Shown here: positions 7,512-15,283 of the stretch, piece by piece
Layout of the letters: each line of letters starts with the position of its first letter
Numbering within the stretch: the stretch's first letter is position 1
Program-made: the position numbers and the translations under genes
From: Candidatus Latescibacterota bacterium
Lineage (GTDB): Bacteria; Latescibacterota; UBA2968; UBA8231
Length of the DNA: 21,283 bases
NCBI GenBank assembly: GCA_022826515.1
Contig: JAJDUT010000047.1
Location: 1-21,283 of the forward strand
Direction of reading: 5' to 3'
The notes under the pieces: generated by a model
Seen by the model: only the letters and a program-made list of their open reading frames with translations
Databases searched by the model: none
What the model was told of the DNA's origin: nothing

Positions 7512-8531
7512 CTAACTCAAGCGCGACCAGTCGAAGACCACGCCTAGATACTCTTCTTTATTGGCGGTAAGTCCCTCGTACATCTGTTGGCAGTCCGCCG
7601 GGGACGTCAAGTGGGTGAGCAGGGGGCCGACGACGAGCTGGCCGCTGGCGATCCACGCGGCGAGTTGGCGGTAATTGGAATCGAGATCGCGGCAGCGCTC
7701 GGTAGCGTGCTGCGGCCAGCGCCACTCGAGAGCGCCGATCATGCGGATCGCCTCTAGGTGAATGCGCAGCAGCATGGGGGTTACATCGAAGTGGGCTGGG
7801 GCGCGTGGGCTGCCGAGGAGGATGAGTTCGCCGTGGCGGGCAACGCACATCGCGGTCTGGGCAATGACTTCGCTGATGCCAATGGCCTCGACGCCGATGC
7901 GGGCACCCGCGCCGCCGGTCCAGTCGCGCACCACGGCTTCCAGATCGTCGCGGCCGGGATTGACGGTGTGCTCGATGCCACAGGCGCGCGCCTGCTGTAG
8001 GCGCAGCTCGGACAAATCCGCGAGCATGACGTCGGCACCGGCTAGGCGGAAGAGCTGGGCAGCGAAATTGCCCACGAGGCCGCCGCCCACTACGAGTACC
8101 GAGTCTCCGGGCTGGGCGCTAGAAGAGCGCAAAGCGGAGATGCTGACGCCGGCCATGCGCGTAAACACGAGGTGCTGGCCGGGAGCTTCGCGCGAGACGG
8201 GCAGGGCCATGCGCTGTGCATCTGTCTTGACGATGGAAGCGTGGCGGGCAAAGGACAGCACGCGGTCGCCCGGTTGGACGCCGGAGACCGCGTCGCCGAC
8301 CCTGAGCACTTGGCCGAGGTTGCCGTAGCCAGTGCCTCGGGGATACTGGCCGGCATCGCCGAAAGGCATCTGCTTGACGAGGCCGGTAAAGCCCGCGCCT
8401 TCGGTTCCGGCGCTGACGATGGAGTATTCGGTCTCTATCAGTACTTCATGGGGATGCAGGTGATCGTCGAGATCGGTCTGGGTGACCTTGATTCGCCCTG
8501 GCTCGACGACGGTGAGTTCATGGGTTAGCAC
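7512..8531 (-). CDS. MDR-superfamily dehydrogenase lacking the zinc cysteine
   Basis: A 339-residue medium-chain dehydrogenase/reductase. The Rossmann fold is marked by VLVVGGGLVGNFAAQL (about 145-160), an acidic residue ending strand 2 (ADVMLADLSE) that suggests NAD rather than NADP, and GIEHTVNP. The GroES-like N-terminal domain has EYSIVSAGTEGAG, where zinc-dependent members have a catalytic Cys at the Ser40 position, and GTGYGNLGQV instead of GHE. The four-Cys structural zinc lobe is also absent. It is thus a zinc-independent branch similar in style to BchC and other S-x-GTE proteins. The start is GTG at 8531 with AAGGAGG 10 nt upstream. It precedes the sugar kinase by 4 nt, so it may oxidise or reduce the same polyol or ketose, but the substrate is unknown. 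Confidence 0.85.
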   Translation of the reverse strand: MLTHELTVVEPGRIKVTQTDLDDHLHPHEVLIETEYSIVSAGTEGAGFTGLVKQMPFGDAGQYPRGTGYGNLGQVLRVGDAVSGVQPGDRVLSFARHASIVKTDAQRMALPVSREAPGQHLVFTRMAGVSISALRSSSAQPGDSVLVVGGGLVGNFAAQLFRLAGADVMLADLSELRLQQARACGIEHTVNPGRDDLEAVVRDWTGGAGARIGVEAIGISEVIAQTAMCVARHGELILLGSPRAPAHFDVTPMLLRIHLEAIRMIGALEWRWPQHATERCRDLDSNYRQLAAWIASGQLVVGPLLTHLTSPADCQQMYEGLTANKEEYLGVVFDWSRLS

Positions 8532-8579
8532 GGCGAGTAGTCCTCCTTAAATGGGCCATATTGGCAGCAAAACAGCAGA

Positions 8580-8609
8580 TATAAAGACTCTTTAGGGAGG
8601 TGGCGTCAA
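8580..8609 (-). promoter_or_regulatory. Putative promoter for the dehydrogenase/kinase operon
   Basis: Read on the minus strand, TTGACG (8609-8604), an 18-nt spacer and TTTATA (8585-8580) form a reasonable sigma70-like promoter about 50 nt upstream of the GTG at 8531. A 5-bp perfect inverted repeat (GTGGC/GCCAC, 8600-8614) overlaps the -35 box and could be part of an operator. Confidence 0.5.
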
Positions 8610-8633
8610 GCCACGCAAAATGAATAAAACTGC

Positions 8634-8662
8634 TTGACGAAAAATGCTGACATCTCTATTAT
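8634..8662 (+). promoter_or_regulatory. Putative plus-strand promoter for the lytic transglycosylase
   Basis: TTGACG (8634-8639), a 17-nt spacer and TATTAT (8657-8662) form a near-consensus promoter reading towards the transglycosylase gene. The left arm of the ATGCTGACA inverted repeat lies inside its spacer. Transcription would start near 8669 and leave a leader of roughly 315 nt. Confidence 0.5.
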
Positions 8663-8764
8663 TGGCGAACCTGCTCGCGGGTACAAGGGGTTTTATTGCG
8701 CTTGATGAGTTAATGAAAATTAACTAAAATTTAATCACCGTAGATAGGGATTAAGTGTCAGCAT
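8644..8764. repeat. 9-bp inverted repeat flanking the AT-rich region
   Basis: ATGCTGACA at 8644-8652 is matched by its exact reverse complement TGTCAGCAT at 8756-8764, 103 nt apart. The left arm sits in the spacer of the plus-strand promoter. Two distant operator half-sites bound by one looping regulator would fit, but a 9-bp match can also occur by chance. Confidence 0.4.
8709..8724. repeat. AT-rich palindrome, possible operator
   Basis: GTTAAT-GAAA-ATTAAC is a perfect inverted repeat with 6-bp arms and a 4-nt centre, about 47 nt downstream of the plus-strand -10 box. Size and symmetry suit a dimeric regulator site. No regulator gene is present in the window, so its binder is unknown. Confidence 0.4.
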
Positions 8765-8985
8765 GAGGCTTCCTGAACATACATTGAAGAGCCAAAATAG
8801 TCGAAAAAAGTCAGAGTATAAAAATTACAAATTTATGATACTTATGATATTGCCCAGTGAGTTGACAACCTCCCAAAAATCTCTACGGCGCGATATTTAA
8901 CAAAACCCACAAGCGCCGTTTTTCATCCCAGGCTAAGACACTACGGAGGCCCGTTGAGCGGGTCGATTTGGAAAGGAGGCGCGTC

Positions 8986-11094
8986 GTGTCCTTTCGCACT
9001 CGAACGCTTCTTCCTATAGGACTTATTGCCTTTTCTACGTTTGTCCAATGCAGCCAACCGGCGACCCCGGCTCCGGCTCCGGCTCCGGCACTGCCTAAAT
9101 ACACGGGCGATCTGCCAGTATTGCAATCCCACGGCAAGTTGCGCGTCATCGTCCCGCCCGAGCCGATTGTCCATATTCCCAAGTATGCGGAGCCGGTGAC
9201 AATTGACTACGACCTCGCCCGCGACTTGGCCGCCGCACTCAAGCTCAAACTGGAGTTGGTAAAGGTCGAAAATTACGCCCAGATGGTGCAGAAACTGCTG
9301 GAAGGCGAAGGCGACATCGTCGCGGCGAGCCTGACGGTTACGCCAGCGCGGCAGGAGCAAGCGGCGTTTTCCGTGCCGTATCTCTACGTGGATGAGTACC
9401 TGATTACTGCGGCCAGCGACAGCCTGCCGACAGCGATTGAGGATTTGGCTGGGATGAAAATCGGCGTCCGCCGCTCTAGTGCGCACTACCAGACCCTGTT
9501 GGACATTCAGCAGCAAGTACCGTCGTTGCGCATTCACGCTGCGCCGGAACAGCTCGGCCTCGAACGGCTCATAGAAGGCGTCGTCCGCGGCCAATACCAA
9601 GCGACCGTAGCCGACGAGCACTTGTGGCGGGCGGTGGAACGCTACTACGACGACATGGTTACGCCGCTGGTGTTGGCGGAAAATTGCCCGATTGCGCTGA
9701 TGATGCGGCCCGGCGATGTGCAACTCAGGACCAAGGTCGATGAATATCTGCTCGCCCAGCAGTTTACGCGCCAGTCCCAGCAGGCGTTCACCGACGATCT
9801 GCCCGGCTTAAAAAAACGTCAGCGGCTGCGCATGATCACCCGCAATAACTCGATGACTTACTTCATTCATCGCGGCCAGCAGGTGGGCTTTGAATACGAG
9901 CTTATCAAGGAATTCGCCGACCGGCACGACCTGCGGCTCGATATCGTCATTCCAGCAAGCCATGCCGACCTGCTGGCGTATTTGAACGAAGGCAAAGGCG
10001 ACATCGTCGCCGCAGCCATGACCATCACCGAGGAGCGACGGGCACAAGCCGCATTTACCCAGCCCTATAACGAAGTAGATGAGCTGGTGGTCGTGCGCGC
10101 CGAGGAGGATTCGATTGCCAGCCTTGAGGACTTGGCCGGGCGCACGATCCACGTGCGCCAAAGCTCTTCTTTTTACACCACTTTGATGGCCCTTGCCGAT
10201 TCCATAGAGGGTTTGCAGGTCGCGGCCCTGCCCGACTCTATCGAAACCGAAGACATCCTAGCCGGCGTTGAAGAGGGTCGCTACGACATTACGCTGTGCG
10301 ACTCCAATCTGCTCGACGTGGAACTCGCCTACGGACGCCAGATCAAGGCGGCTTTTAGCATCAAGCCGACGGCTTTGGGGTGGGCGGTGCGCGAGGACAA
10401 TCCGGCCTTGTTGGCGGCGCTCAACCACTACGTAACAGAAGAAAAAGGCGGCTTGTTTTTTAACATGATGAAGAAGCGCTACTTCAAAAACGAGCGCACC
10501 ATCGCCAAAGCAAAAGATTCGCTACGGGTCGATTTGAGCGGACGCCTGTCGCCCTATGATGAGCTAATTAAAAAGTACGCCCGCCAGTACGGCCAAGATT
10601 GGCGATTGATTACCGCACAGATGTACCAGGAATCCAAATTTGATCCCCAGGCCACTAGCTGGGTCGGCGCACGCGGGCTGCTGCAGATCATGCCGGACAC
10701 CGGGCGCGAACTGGGATTTACCGATCTGCACGACCCGGAAGAGAATATCCACGCCGGGGTAAAATACCTGTCCCAACTGGTCAACCGCTTTGACTCGAAC
10801 ATACCCATTGAGGAGCGGATGCGCTTTGCGCTGGCCTCCTACAATGTCGGCTACGGGCACGTGCTCGAAGCGCGCCGCCTAGCCCGCGAAAAGGGGTGGA
10901 ATCCCGACCAGTGGTTTGGCCACGTGGAACAGGCGATGCGGCTGCTTGCCAAGCCGGCGTATCACGAACGGTCGCGCTACGGCTTCTGTCGCTGCGGCCA
11001 GCCAGTGCATTACGTGGGCAACATCCAGCATAGGTACGACGCCTATGTCGGGATGCTGACGATGGCGAGGGCATCGGCCCCAGAGCGTCTCTAG
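8986..11094 (+). CDS. Exported lytic transglycosylase with two tandem SBP_bac_3 domains (MltF-like)
   Basis: A 702-residue envelope enzyme. The GTG at 8986 is chosen because AAAGGAGG lies 6 nt before it. The N-terminus is a signal sequence with Cys22 (FVQC, a weak lipobox), then a Pro-Ala linker. Residues about 46-275 and 280-498 are two successive solute-binding family 3 domains. They share a diagnostic block, GEGDIVAASLTVTPARQEQAAF (107-128) against GKGDIVAAAMTITEERRAQAAF (336-357), so they arose by duplication. Residues about 520-650 are a family 1 SLT domain with catalytic Glu549 in QMYQES, GARGLLQIMP and ALASYNVG. E. coli MltF has one binding domain that senses muropeptides and controls the catalytic domain. 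The enzyme cleaves peptidoglycan glycan strands, and two sensors suggest two ligands or cooperative control. The last 50 residues hold FCRCGQPV, a possible small disulfide or metal knot. Confidence 0.93.
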   Translation: MSFRTRTLLPIGLIAFSTFVQCSQPATPAPAPAPALPKYTGDLPVLQSHGKLRVIVPPEPIVHIPKYAEPVTIDYDLARDLAAALKLKLELVKVENYAQMVQKLLEGEGDIVAASLTVTPARQEQAAFSVPYLYVDEYLITAASDSLPTAIEDLAGMKIGVRRSSAHYQTLLDIQQQVPSLRIHAAPEQLGLERLIEGVVRGQYQATVADEHLWRAVERYYDDMVTPLVLAENCPIALMMRPGDVQLRTKVDEYLLAQQFTRQSQQAFTDDLPGLKKRQRLRMITRNNSMTYFIHRGQQVGFEYELIKEFADRHDLRLDIVIPASHADLLAYLNEGKGDIVAAAMTITEERRAQAAFTQPYNEVDELVVVRAEEDSIASLEDLAGRTIHVRQSSSFYTTLMALADSIEGLQVAALPDSIETEDILAGVEEGRYDITLCDSNLLDVELAYGRQIKAAFSIKPTALGWAVREDNPALLAALNHYVTEEKGGLFFNMMKKRYFKNERTIAKAKDSLRVDLSGRLSPYDELIKKYARQYGQDWRLITAQMYQESKFDPQATSWVGARGLLQIMPDTGRELGFTDLHDPEENIHAGVKYLSQLVNRFDSNIPIEERMRFALASYNVGYGHVLEARRLAREKGWNPDQWFGHVEQAMRLLAKPAYHERSRYGFCRCGQPVHYVGNIQHRYDAYVGMLTMARASAPERL

Positions 11095-11111
11095 GCTGGT
11101 GGTCTGCGGCG

Positions 11112-12506
11112 CTAGCCGCGTCCGAACACCTTCGCTGGCAGATACGTAGCCAACTCCGGCACGAACCACAGTCCCGCTAACAGCAGCACCTGAATGGCGA
11201 TAAAGGGCACGACGCCCCGGTAGATTTGCGTCGTGCTAATCTCAGGAGGGGCGACGCCGCGCAAGTAAAAGAGCGAGAAGCCAAACGGCGGCGTGAGAAA
11301 AGAGGTCTGCAAGTTCAGGGCGATCATCACGCCCAACCACACCGGATCTAGGCCCATCGTCAAGAGGATCGGACCGACGATGGGGACGACGACGAAGATG
11401 ATCTCGAAGAAGTCGAGAAAGAAGCCGAGCAAAAACATCACCGCCATTACTAACACGAAAGAGCCGAGCACGCCGCCGGTTGCTTCATGGGTTAGAAAAC
11501 TCTCGACTGCTTCGTCGCCCCCGTAGCCGCGAAAGACCAGCGAAAACACGCTCGCGCCGATGAGGATGATGAAGACCATGGCGTTGATCTCGGTGGTGGT
11601 GCGCATGACTTCTTTGAGCGCGGTTCGGTTGAAATGGCCTTTGGCCAGCGACAAGAGCATGGCACCGACCGCGCCGACCGAAGCCGCCTCGGTCGGCGTG
11701 GCCACTCCGAAGAGGATGGAGCCGAGCACCCCGCAGATGAGAACTAGGGGCGGGACGAGGGCCGCGCCGAGGCGGCGGAGGAAGGCCGCGCTGAAAATTT
11801 GCGCGCGCTCCTCGGCCGGCACAGCCGGCACGGTGGACGGTTTGAGGAGGCCGAGGCCGATTATATAGAGGATGTAGAGGCCCATCAGCACGACGCCGGG
11901 CACGAGTGCGCCCATAAAGAGGTCGCCGACCGACACCGAGACCGGGGCGAAATTGCCCATTTTGAGCTGGGCCTGCTGGTACGCCGAGGAGACTACGTCG
12001 CCGAGAATGACTAGCACAATGCTAGGCGGGATGATCTGGCCCAGCGTCCCCGAAGCGCAGATGATGCCGGTGGAAACCGCTGGGGAGTACGCGCGTTTGA
12101 GCATGGCCGGCAGCGAAATGAGTCCCATGGTGACAACCGTTGCGCCGACGATGCCGGTGGAAGCCGCCAACAGACCACCGACGAGGCAGACCGAAATCCC
12201 CAGTCCCCCGCCCAAGCTGCCGCAGAGTTGGGCCATGGTTTCGAGCAGGTCCTCGGCGATTTTCGAGCGCTCTAGCACGACCCCCATAAAGACGAACAGC
12301 GGCACGGCCATTAGGGTCTCGTTAGACATGATGCCGTAGATGCGGGGCGGCAACGCCGAGAGAAAGGCCGCGTCAAAATCGCCGGTGAGGACGCCGAGGC
12401 TGGCGAAGCCGAGAGCCGTACCCGCGAGACAAAAGGCCACTGGGAAGCCGGATAGCAGCACCGCGAAGGTGCAGAGGAACATGGCCAGCGGCGCGAATTC
12501 GCTCAT
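11112..12506 (-). CDS. dctM: TRAP transporter large permease (DctM)
   Basis: A 464-residue inner-membrane protein that forms the sodium-driven transport channel of a TRAP importer. The true start is the ATG at 12506, which overlaps the stop of the small permease gene (ATGA), not a longer upstream frame. About twelve hydrophobic segments are visible. Family signatures include FPVAFCLAGTALGF near the N-terminus, MAVPLFVFMGVVLERSKIAEDL, GIICASGTLGQIIPPSIVLVI, GVATPTEAASVGAVGA, and NLQTSFLTPPFGFSLFYLRG near the end. It works with the small permease and the periplasmic binding protein encoded just upstream. It is the last gene of the six-gene operon and converges with the transglycosylase, 17 nt away. 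The assignment is certain; substrate is set by the binding protein. Confidence 0.97.
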   Translation of the reverse strand: MSEFAPLAMFLCTFAVLLSGFPVAFCLAGTALGFASLGVLTGDFDAAFLSALPPRIYGIMSNETLMAVPLFVFMGVVLERSKIAEDLLETMAQLCGSLGGGLGISVCLVGGLLAASTGIVGATVVTMGLISLPAMLKRAYSPAVSTGIICASGTLGQIIPPSIVLVILGDVVSSAYQQAQLKMGNFAPVSVSVGDLFMGALVPGVVLMGLYILYIIGLGLLKPSTVPAVPAEERAQIFSAAFLRRLGAALVPPLVLICGVLGSILFGVATPTEAASVGAVGAMLLSLAKGHFNRTALKEVMRTTTEINAMVFIILIGASVFSLVFRGYGGDEAVESFLTHEATGGVLGSFVLVMAVMFLLGFFLDFFEIIFVVVPIVGPILLTMGLDPVWLGVMIALNLQTSFLTPPFGFSLFYLRGVAPPEISTTQIYRGVVPFIAIQVLLLAGLWFVPELATYLPAKVFGRG

Positions 12507-12979
12507 TGGGTGCGGAGGGTTTGCACGCTGCGGTGAATGATGGCTAAGGCTTGCAAAAACAGCAGCGCGAAGCACAGGGGAATGGCGGTTTTGAGCAGAT
12601 AGACTGCCTCTAAGCCGCCGCCGTCTTGCGAGCCTTCGAGTACGGCCCAAGAGTCGGCGACAAAGGGCAGCGACTGGTAGAGCAGCACCGCGCAGCAGGG
12701 GATCAGCAGCAGTGCGCTGCCCAAGAGATTGACTAGGGCCTTGCGTCGTTCGTCCATGGGCCGGTAGAGGATATCGACGCGGACGTGCTCGTCGCGCGCG
12801 AGGGTGTAGCTGGCCGCGAGGAGGAAGGTAAAGGCGTGCATGTACAGGGCTATTTCCTGCATCCAGACCCAGCCGCGCCCAAAGAGATAGCGCAAGATCA
12901 CGACGACAAAAGTCACCAAGACCATGCCCAGCGTCAGCCAAGGCACGGTGTGGACGATGAAGCGGTTGAGGCGTTCCAT
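12503..12979 (-). CDS. dctQ: TRAP transporter small permease (DctQ)
   Basis: A 158-residue inner-membrane protein with four hydrophobic segments: about 9-29 (VPWLTLGMVLVTFVVVILRY), 40-60, 85-110 and 130-150. The QEIALYMHAFTFLLAASY and DEHVRVDILY motifs are characteristic of DctQ. It scaffolds the large permease. The ATG at 12979 lies 7 nt after the binding-protein stop and gives MERLNRFIVH; a TTG at 12994 inside the previous gene would add five residues and cannot be excluded. Neither start has a strong ribosome-binding site. The stop overlaps the DctM start by four bases, so the two are translationally coupled. Confidence 0.93.
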   Translation of the reverse strand: MERLNRFIVHTVPWLTLGMVLVTFVVVILRYLFGRGWVWMQEIALYMHAFTFLLAASYTLARDEHVRVDILYRPMDERRKALVNLLGSALLLIPCCAVLLYQSLPFVADSWAVLEGSQDGGGLEAVYLLKTAIPLCFALLFLQALAIIHRSVQTLRTQ

Positions 12980-12986
12980 GCGAGCG

Positions 12987-14111
12987 TTAGCCAAACGTCA
13001 GGGCGCGGGCCTGGGTATAGGCTTGCTCGGAGATGCGCGTGTACGCGATGGAGTTTTTGCGGAAGGCGTCAAACGAGTCATAGACCCGGCTCGAAAAGGG
13101 GTCTTGGCCCGCGATCTCGGCGACGACTTCGGCGGACACTTTGCCGATTTGGGCTAAGAGCTCGTCGGAAAAGCGCCGGAGCTGGACGCCGTGTTCGTCA
13201 ACTAAGGTCTTGAGGGCTTGGCTGTTGCGCGCGGTGAACTCGCTGAGCATGTCGTCGTTGGCCGCTTGGCAGGCGTACTTGACGACGGCTTGGAGGTCTG
13301 CGGGGAGGCTCTCCAAGGCTTGCTTGTTGACCATGCACTCTAGCGCGGTCCCCGGCTCGTGCCAGCCCGGCCAGTAGTAGTATTGGGCGGCTTGGTGCAG
13401 CCCAAAGGCGAGATCGTTGTACGGGCCGACCCATTCGGTGGCGTCGATGGCACCGGTCTTGAGGGCTTGGAAAATCTCGCCGCCGGGCAGGGCTTTGACC
13501 GTGACTTCGAGGCGGCGCAGGACCTCGCCGCCCAAGCCCGGCATCCGCATGACCAAACCGGAGAAGTCGGCTAGGGTGTTGATTTCCCTGTTGAACCAAC
13601 CGCCCATTTGCACGCCCGTGTTGCCGACGGGAAAGGCCCGGAGGTTAAAGGGGGCGTAGAGTTCGTCCCACAGGGCCTGGCCGCCGCCATAGCGCAGCCA
13701 GCCGTTGATCTCGGTCGCGTTTAGCCCAAAGGGGACGGCCGAAAAAAACTGGGTTGCCTCGTGCTTGCCCTTCCAGTAGTAAGCGGCTCCGTGGCCCATC
13801 TCGGCGGTGCCGCCGGAGACCGCGTCGAAGACGCCCGAGGCAGGCACCAACTCGCCCGCACCGTACACCTTGACGTGCAGGCGTCCATCGGACAGAGCCT
13901 CAATGCTGTGGGCGAGGTTGTTAGCCCCGGTGCCCAGCGCTGGAAAGTCCTTGGGCCAGGTGGTGACCATCTTCCATTTGAAGCGCTGTTGGGATTGGAC
14001 CGCAGGGGCCGCTTGCTGTTCGGCTTGGCCACAGGCTACTAAGCCGCCGGCCGCAACGAGCGGGGCGCTTTGCAGAAAAGAGCGGCGCGAGCGTTGTGTA
14101 GAATGTTGCAT
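12987..14111 (-). CDS. dctP: TRAP substrate-binding protein, TakP-like (DctP family)
   Basis: A 374-residue periplasmic binding protein. The front carries a twin-arginine signal (SRRSFLQ, 8-14) followed by LVAC, so it is probably Tat-exported and lipidated at Cys27. The mature part has the DctP pattern: a first lobe with VTTWPKDFPALGTGANNLA, then VGNTGVQMGGWF and GLVMRMPGLGGEVL. Gln168 and Arg189 are 21 residues apart, and Glu226-Trp227 lies in ATEWVGP. That spacing and the YYYWPGWHEPG segment match the TakP/lactate-type branch, which binds 2-oxoacids such as pyruvate or 2-hydroxyacids through a cation. The exact ligand is inferred. GAGG lies 4 nt before the ATG. It follows rpiA by 12 nt and precedes the two permease genes. 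Confidence 0.93.
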   Translation of the reverse strand: MQHSTQRSRRSFLQSAPLVAAGGLVACGQAEQQAAPAVQSQQRFKWKMVTTWPKDFPALGTGANNLAHSIEALSDGRLHVKVYGAGELVPASGVFDAVSGGTAEMGHGAAYYWKGKHEATQFFSAVPFGLNATEINGWLRYGGGQALWDELYAPFNLRAFPVGNTGVQMGGWFNREINTLADFSGLVMRMPGLGGEVLRRLEVTVKALPGGEIFQALKTGAIDATEWVGPYNDLAFGLHQAAQYYYWPGWHEPGTALECMVNKQALESLPADLQAVVKYACQAANDDMLSEFTARNSQALKTLVDEHGVQLRRFSDELLAQIGKVSAEVVAEIAGQDPFSSRVYDSFDAFRKNSIAYTRISEQAYTQARALTFG

Positions 14112-14123
14112 GGAACCTCAGCT

Positions 14124-14798
14124 TTAGTTGATCAGGTGACAGAAGCCGTCGTCTTGGCCGACGATTACGAGATGGGTCATTGAGAGGAAAAGGCCGTTTT
14201 CCACGACTCCGGGCAGGGCGTTGAGCCAGTGCTCGGTGGCACGGGCGTCGTCGATTCCCTCGGGAAAGCGAGCGTCGATGACGTAGTTGCCGTTGTCGGT
14301 GACAAACGGGGTGGCCGGTGCCTGCAAGCGCAAGGCTGGGACGAGGCCCCGCTCTTCGAGATGCCGGGTGATGAGGGGATGAGACCAGGGGACGACCTCG
14401 ACTGGCAGCGGGGATTTGGTGCCGAGTTGATCGACTAGCTTGGATGGATCGGCGACAATGATTTGATGCGCGGTGATGGAGGCGACGATTTTCTCGCGCA
14501 GGAGCGCGCCGCCTAGGCCCTTGATTAAGTCGAGACTGGGATCGACTTCGTCGGCTCCGTCAATGGTCAAATCGACGCTGGACACCTCGGCGAGCGTCGT
14601 CAGTTCAATGTCGAGGGAGCGGGCCAAGGCTTCCGAGGCTTCCGAGGTGGGAATGGCCTTGACTGTCAGTCCGGTCGCGACGCGCTCTCCGAGGGCGCGG
14701 ATGGCCCACTCAGTGGTCGAGCCAGTGCCTAAGCCCACGGTCATTCCGGCTTCGATGTACTCGGCGGCGCGACGGCCGGCGACTTCTTTCGGCGTCAT
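14124..14798 (-). CDS. rpiA: Ribose-5-phosphate isomerase A
   Basis: A 224-residue cytoplasmic enzyme that interconverts ribose 5-phosphate and ribulose 5-phosphate in the pentose phosphate pathway. All signature stretches are there: VGLGTGSTTEWAI (21-33, phosphate loop), DLTIDGADEVD (76-86) and KGLGGALLREKI (93-104), which includes the catalytic Glu102, plus PLPVEVVPW and TDNGNYVIDARF. Length is typical. It sits 12 nt after an acetyltransferase and 12 nt before the TRAP binding-protein gene. An rpiA within a transport/oxidoreductase operon is unusual; it may simply have been captured as a housekeeping gene. With the sedoheptulokinase-like gene at 6029-7507 it gives a non-oxidative pentose phosphate link, although the two are in different operons. 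Confidence 0.97.
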   Translation of the reverse strand: MTPKEVAGRRAAEYIEAGMTVGLGTGSTTEWAIRALGERVATGLTVKAIPTSEASEALARSLDIELTTLAEVSSVDLTIDGADEVDPSLDLIKGLGGALLREKIVASITAHQIIVADPSKLVDQLGTKSPLPVEVVPWSHPLITRHLEERGLVPALRLQAPATPFVTDNGNYVIDARFPEGIDDARATEHWLNALPGVVENGLFLSMTHLVIVGQDDGFCHLIN

Positions 14799-14810
14799 GT
14801 CGTTACCAAT

Positions 14811-15278
14811 TTAAAGGCGCGTGCAATAGTGGATCTGGCGGGCGACTTCCTCAAAGCCGAGGCTGGGATACAAGTGCGCGCCGATGGGGTTTTGCGCCAG
14901 CGTCTCTATCTTGGCGCACTCCATCCCAGCGGTGCGCAGATGCGCTAAACCGTGCTCTAGGAGTTGGCGGCCCACGCCCTTGCCTTGGCAATGCGGCAGG
15001 ACGGCGAGGTTGGGAATCCCGCCGATTTTGCTTTCATGGTCGATGCGGGTGGTGATGTAGCCGACGACCTCGCCGTCTTCTTCCCACACAAAGACGCCGC
15101 TCGCCCGCTCGCCGGCCACGTCGTCGTCAATGTGGCGCAGCTTGCGAAATTGCCAGTCGCGTCCGCCGATTAGCCCGAAGCGCTGTTCGATGTTGCGGTC
15201 GATGGATACGCCGGGGAAGCAGACGGCCGTGATGTGCTTGAGCGCGGGCAAGTCCGCTGGGCGATAGGGGCGAATCAC
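14811..15278 (-). CDS. GNAT-family N-acetyltransferase
   Basis: A 155-residue single-domain acetyltransferase. The acetyl-CoA loop is clear in NLAVLPHCQGKGVGRQLLEH (Q98-G99-K100-G101-V102-G103), and the C-terminal motif GAHLYPSLGFEEV has the usual Tyr and Gly-Phe. The N-terminal IRPYRPADLPALKHI is typical. The pattern is like many RimI-type or small-molecule acetylating enzymes, so the substrate is unknown. It lies 5 nt after the indolepyruvate oxidoreductase stop and 12 nt before rpiA, so it is co-transcribed with both. It is not closely similar to the two-domain GNAT protein at 438-1472. Confidence 0.9.
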   Translation of the reverse strand: MIRPYRPADLPALKHITAVCFPGVSIDRNIEQRFGLIGGRDWQFRKLRHIDDDVAGERASGVFVWEEDGEVVGYITTRIDHESKIGGIPNLAVLPHCQGKGVGRQLLEHGLAHLRTAGMECAKIETLAQNPIGAHLYPSLGFEEVARQIHYCTRL

Positions 15279-15283
15279 GGAGA

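Larger units (their letters stand above)
8532..8985. other. AT-rich divergent intergenic control region
   Basis: This 454-nt stretch separates the leftward dehydrogenase/kinase operon from the rightward lytic transglycosylase gene and is visibly more AT-rich than its neighbours. It carries a promoter for each direction (8580-8609 minus, 8634-8662 plus), a short hairpin overlapping the minus -35 box, a 16-bp palindrome at 8709-8724 and a 9-bp inverted repeat whose arms lie 103 nt apart. The plus-strand leader from the promoter to the GTG at 8986 would be about 315 nt, unusually long. AAAGGAGG at 8972-8979 is the ribosome-binding site of the transglycosylase. No known riboswitch or tRNA is recognisable. 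Confidence 0.7.

Noticed and set aside
8763..8900. A 45-codon open frame (MRLPEHTLKSQNSRKKSEYK...) in the divergent intergenic region
   Set aside because: No ribosome-binding site, AT-rich composition and no recognisable family; open frames of this length arise by chance here. Its start coincides with one arm of an inverted repeat.
8863..8900. TTGACA followed by TATTTA as a second promoter close to the transglycosylase
   Set aside because: The spacing between the two boxes is about 26 nt, far beyond the 16-18 nt that sigma70 needs.
11106..11119. GCGGC-GCTA-GCCGC hairpin between the transglycosylase and dctM, considered as a shared terminator
   Set aside because: The stem is only 5 bp, overlaps the dctM stop codon and has no T-run on either side.
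12507..12941. Long in-frame extension upstream of dctM
   Set aside because: It lies in another frame of the real dctQ gene; DctM homology begins at the ATG overlapping the dctQ stop.
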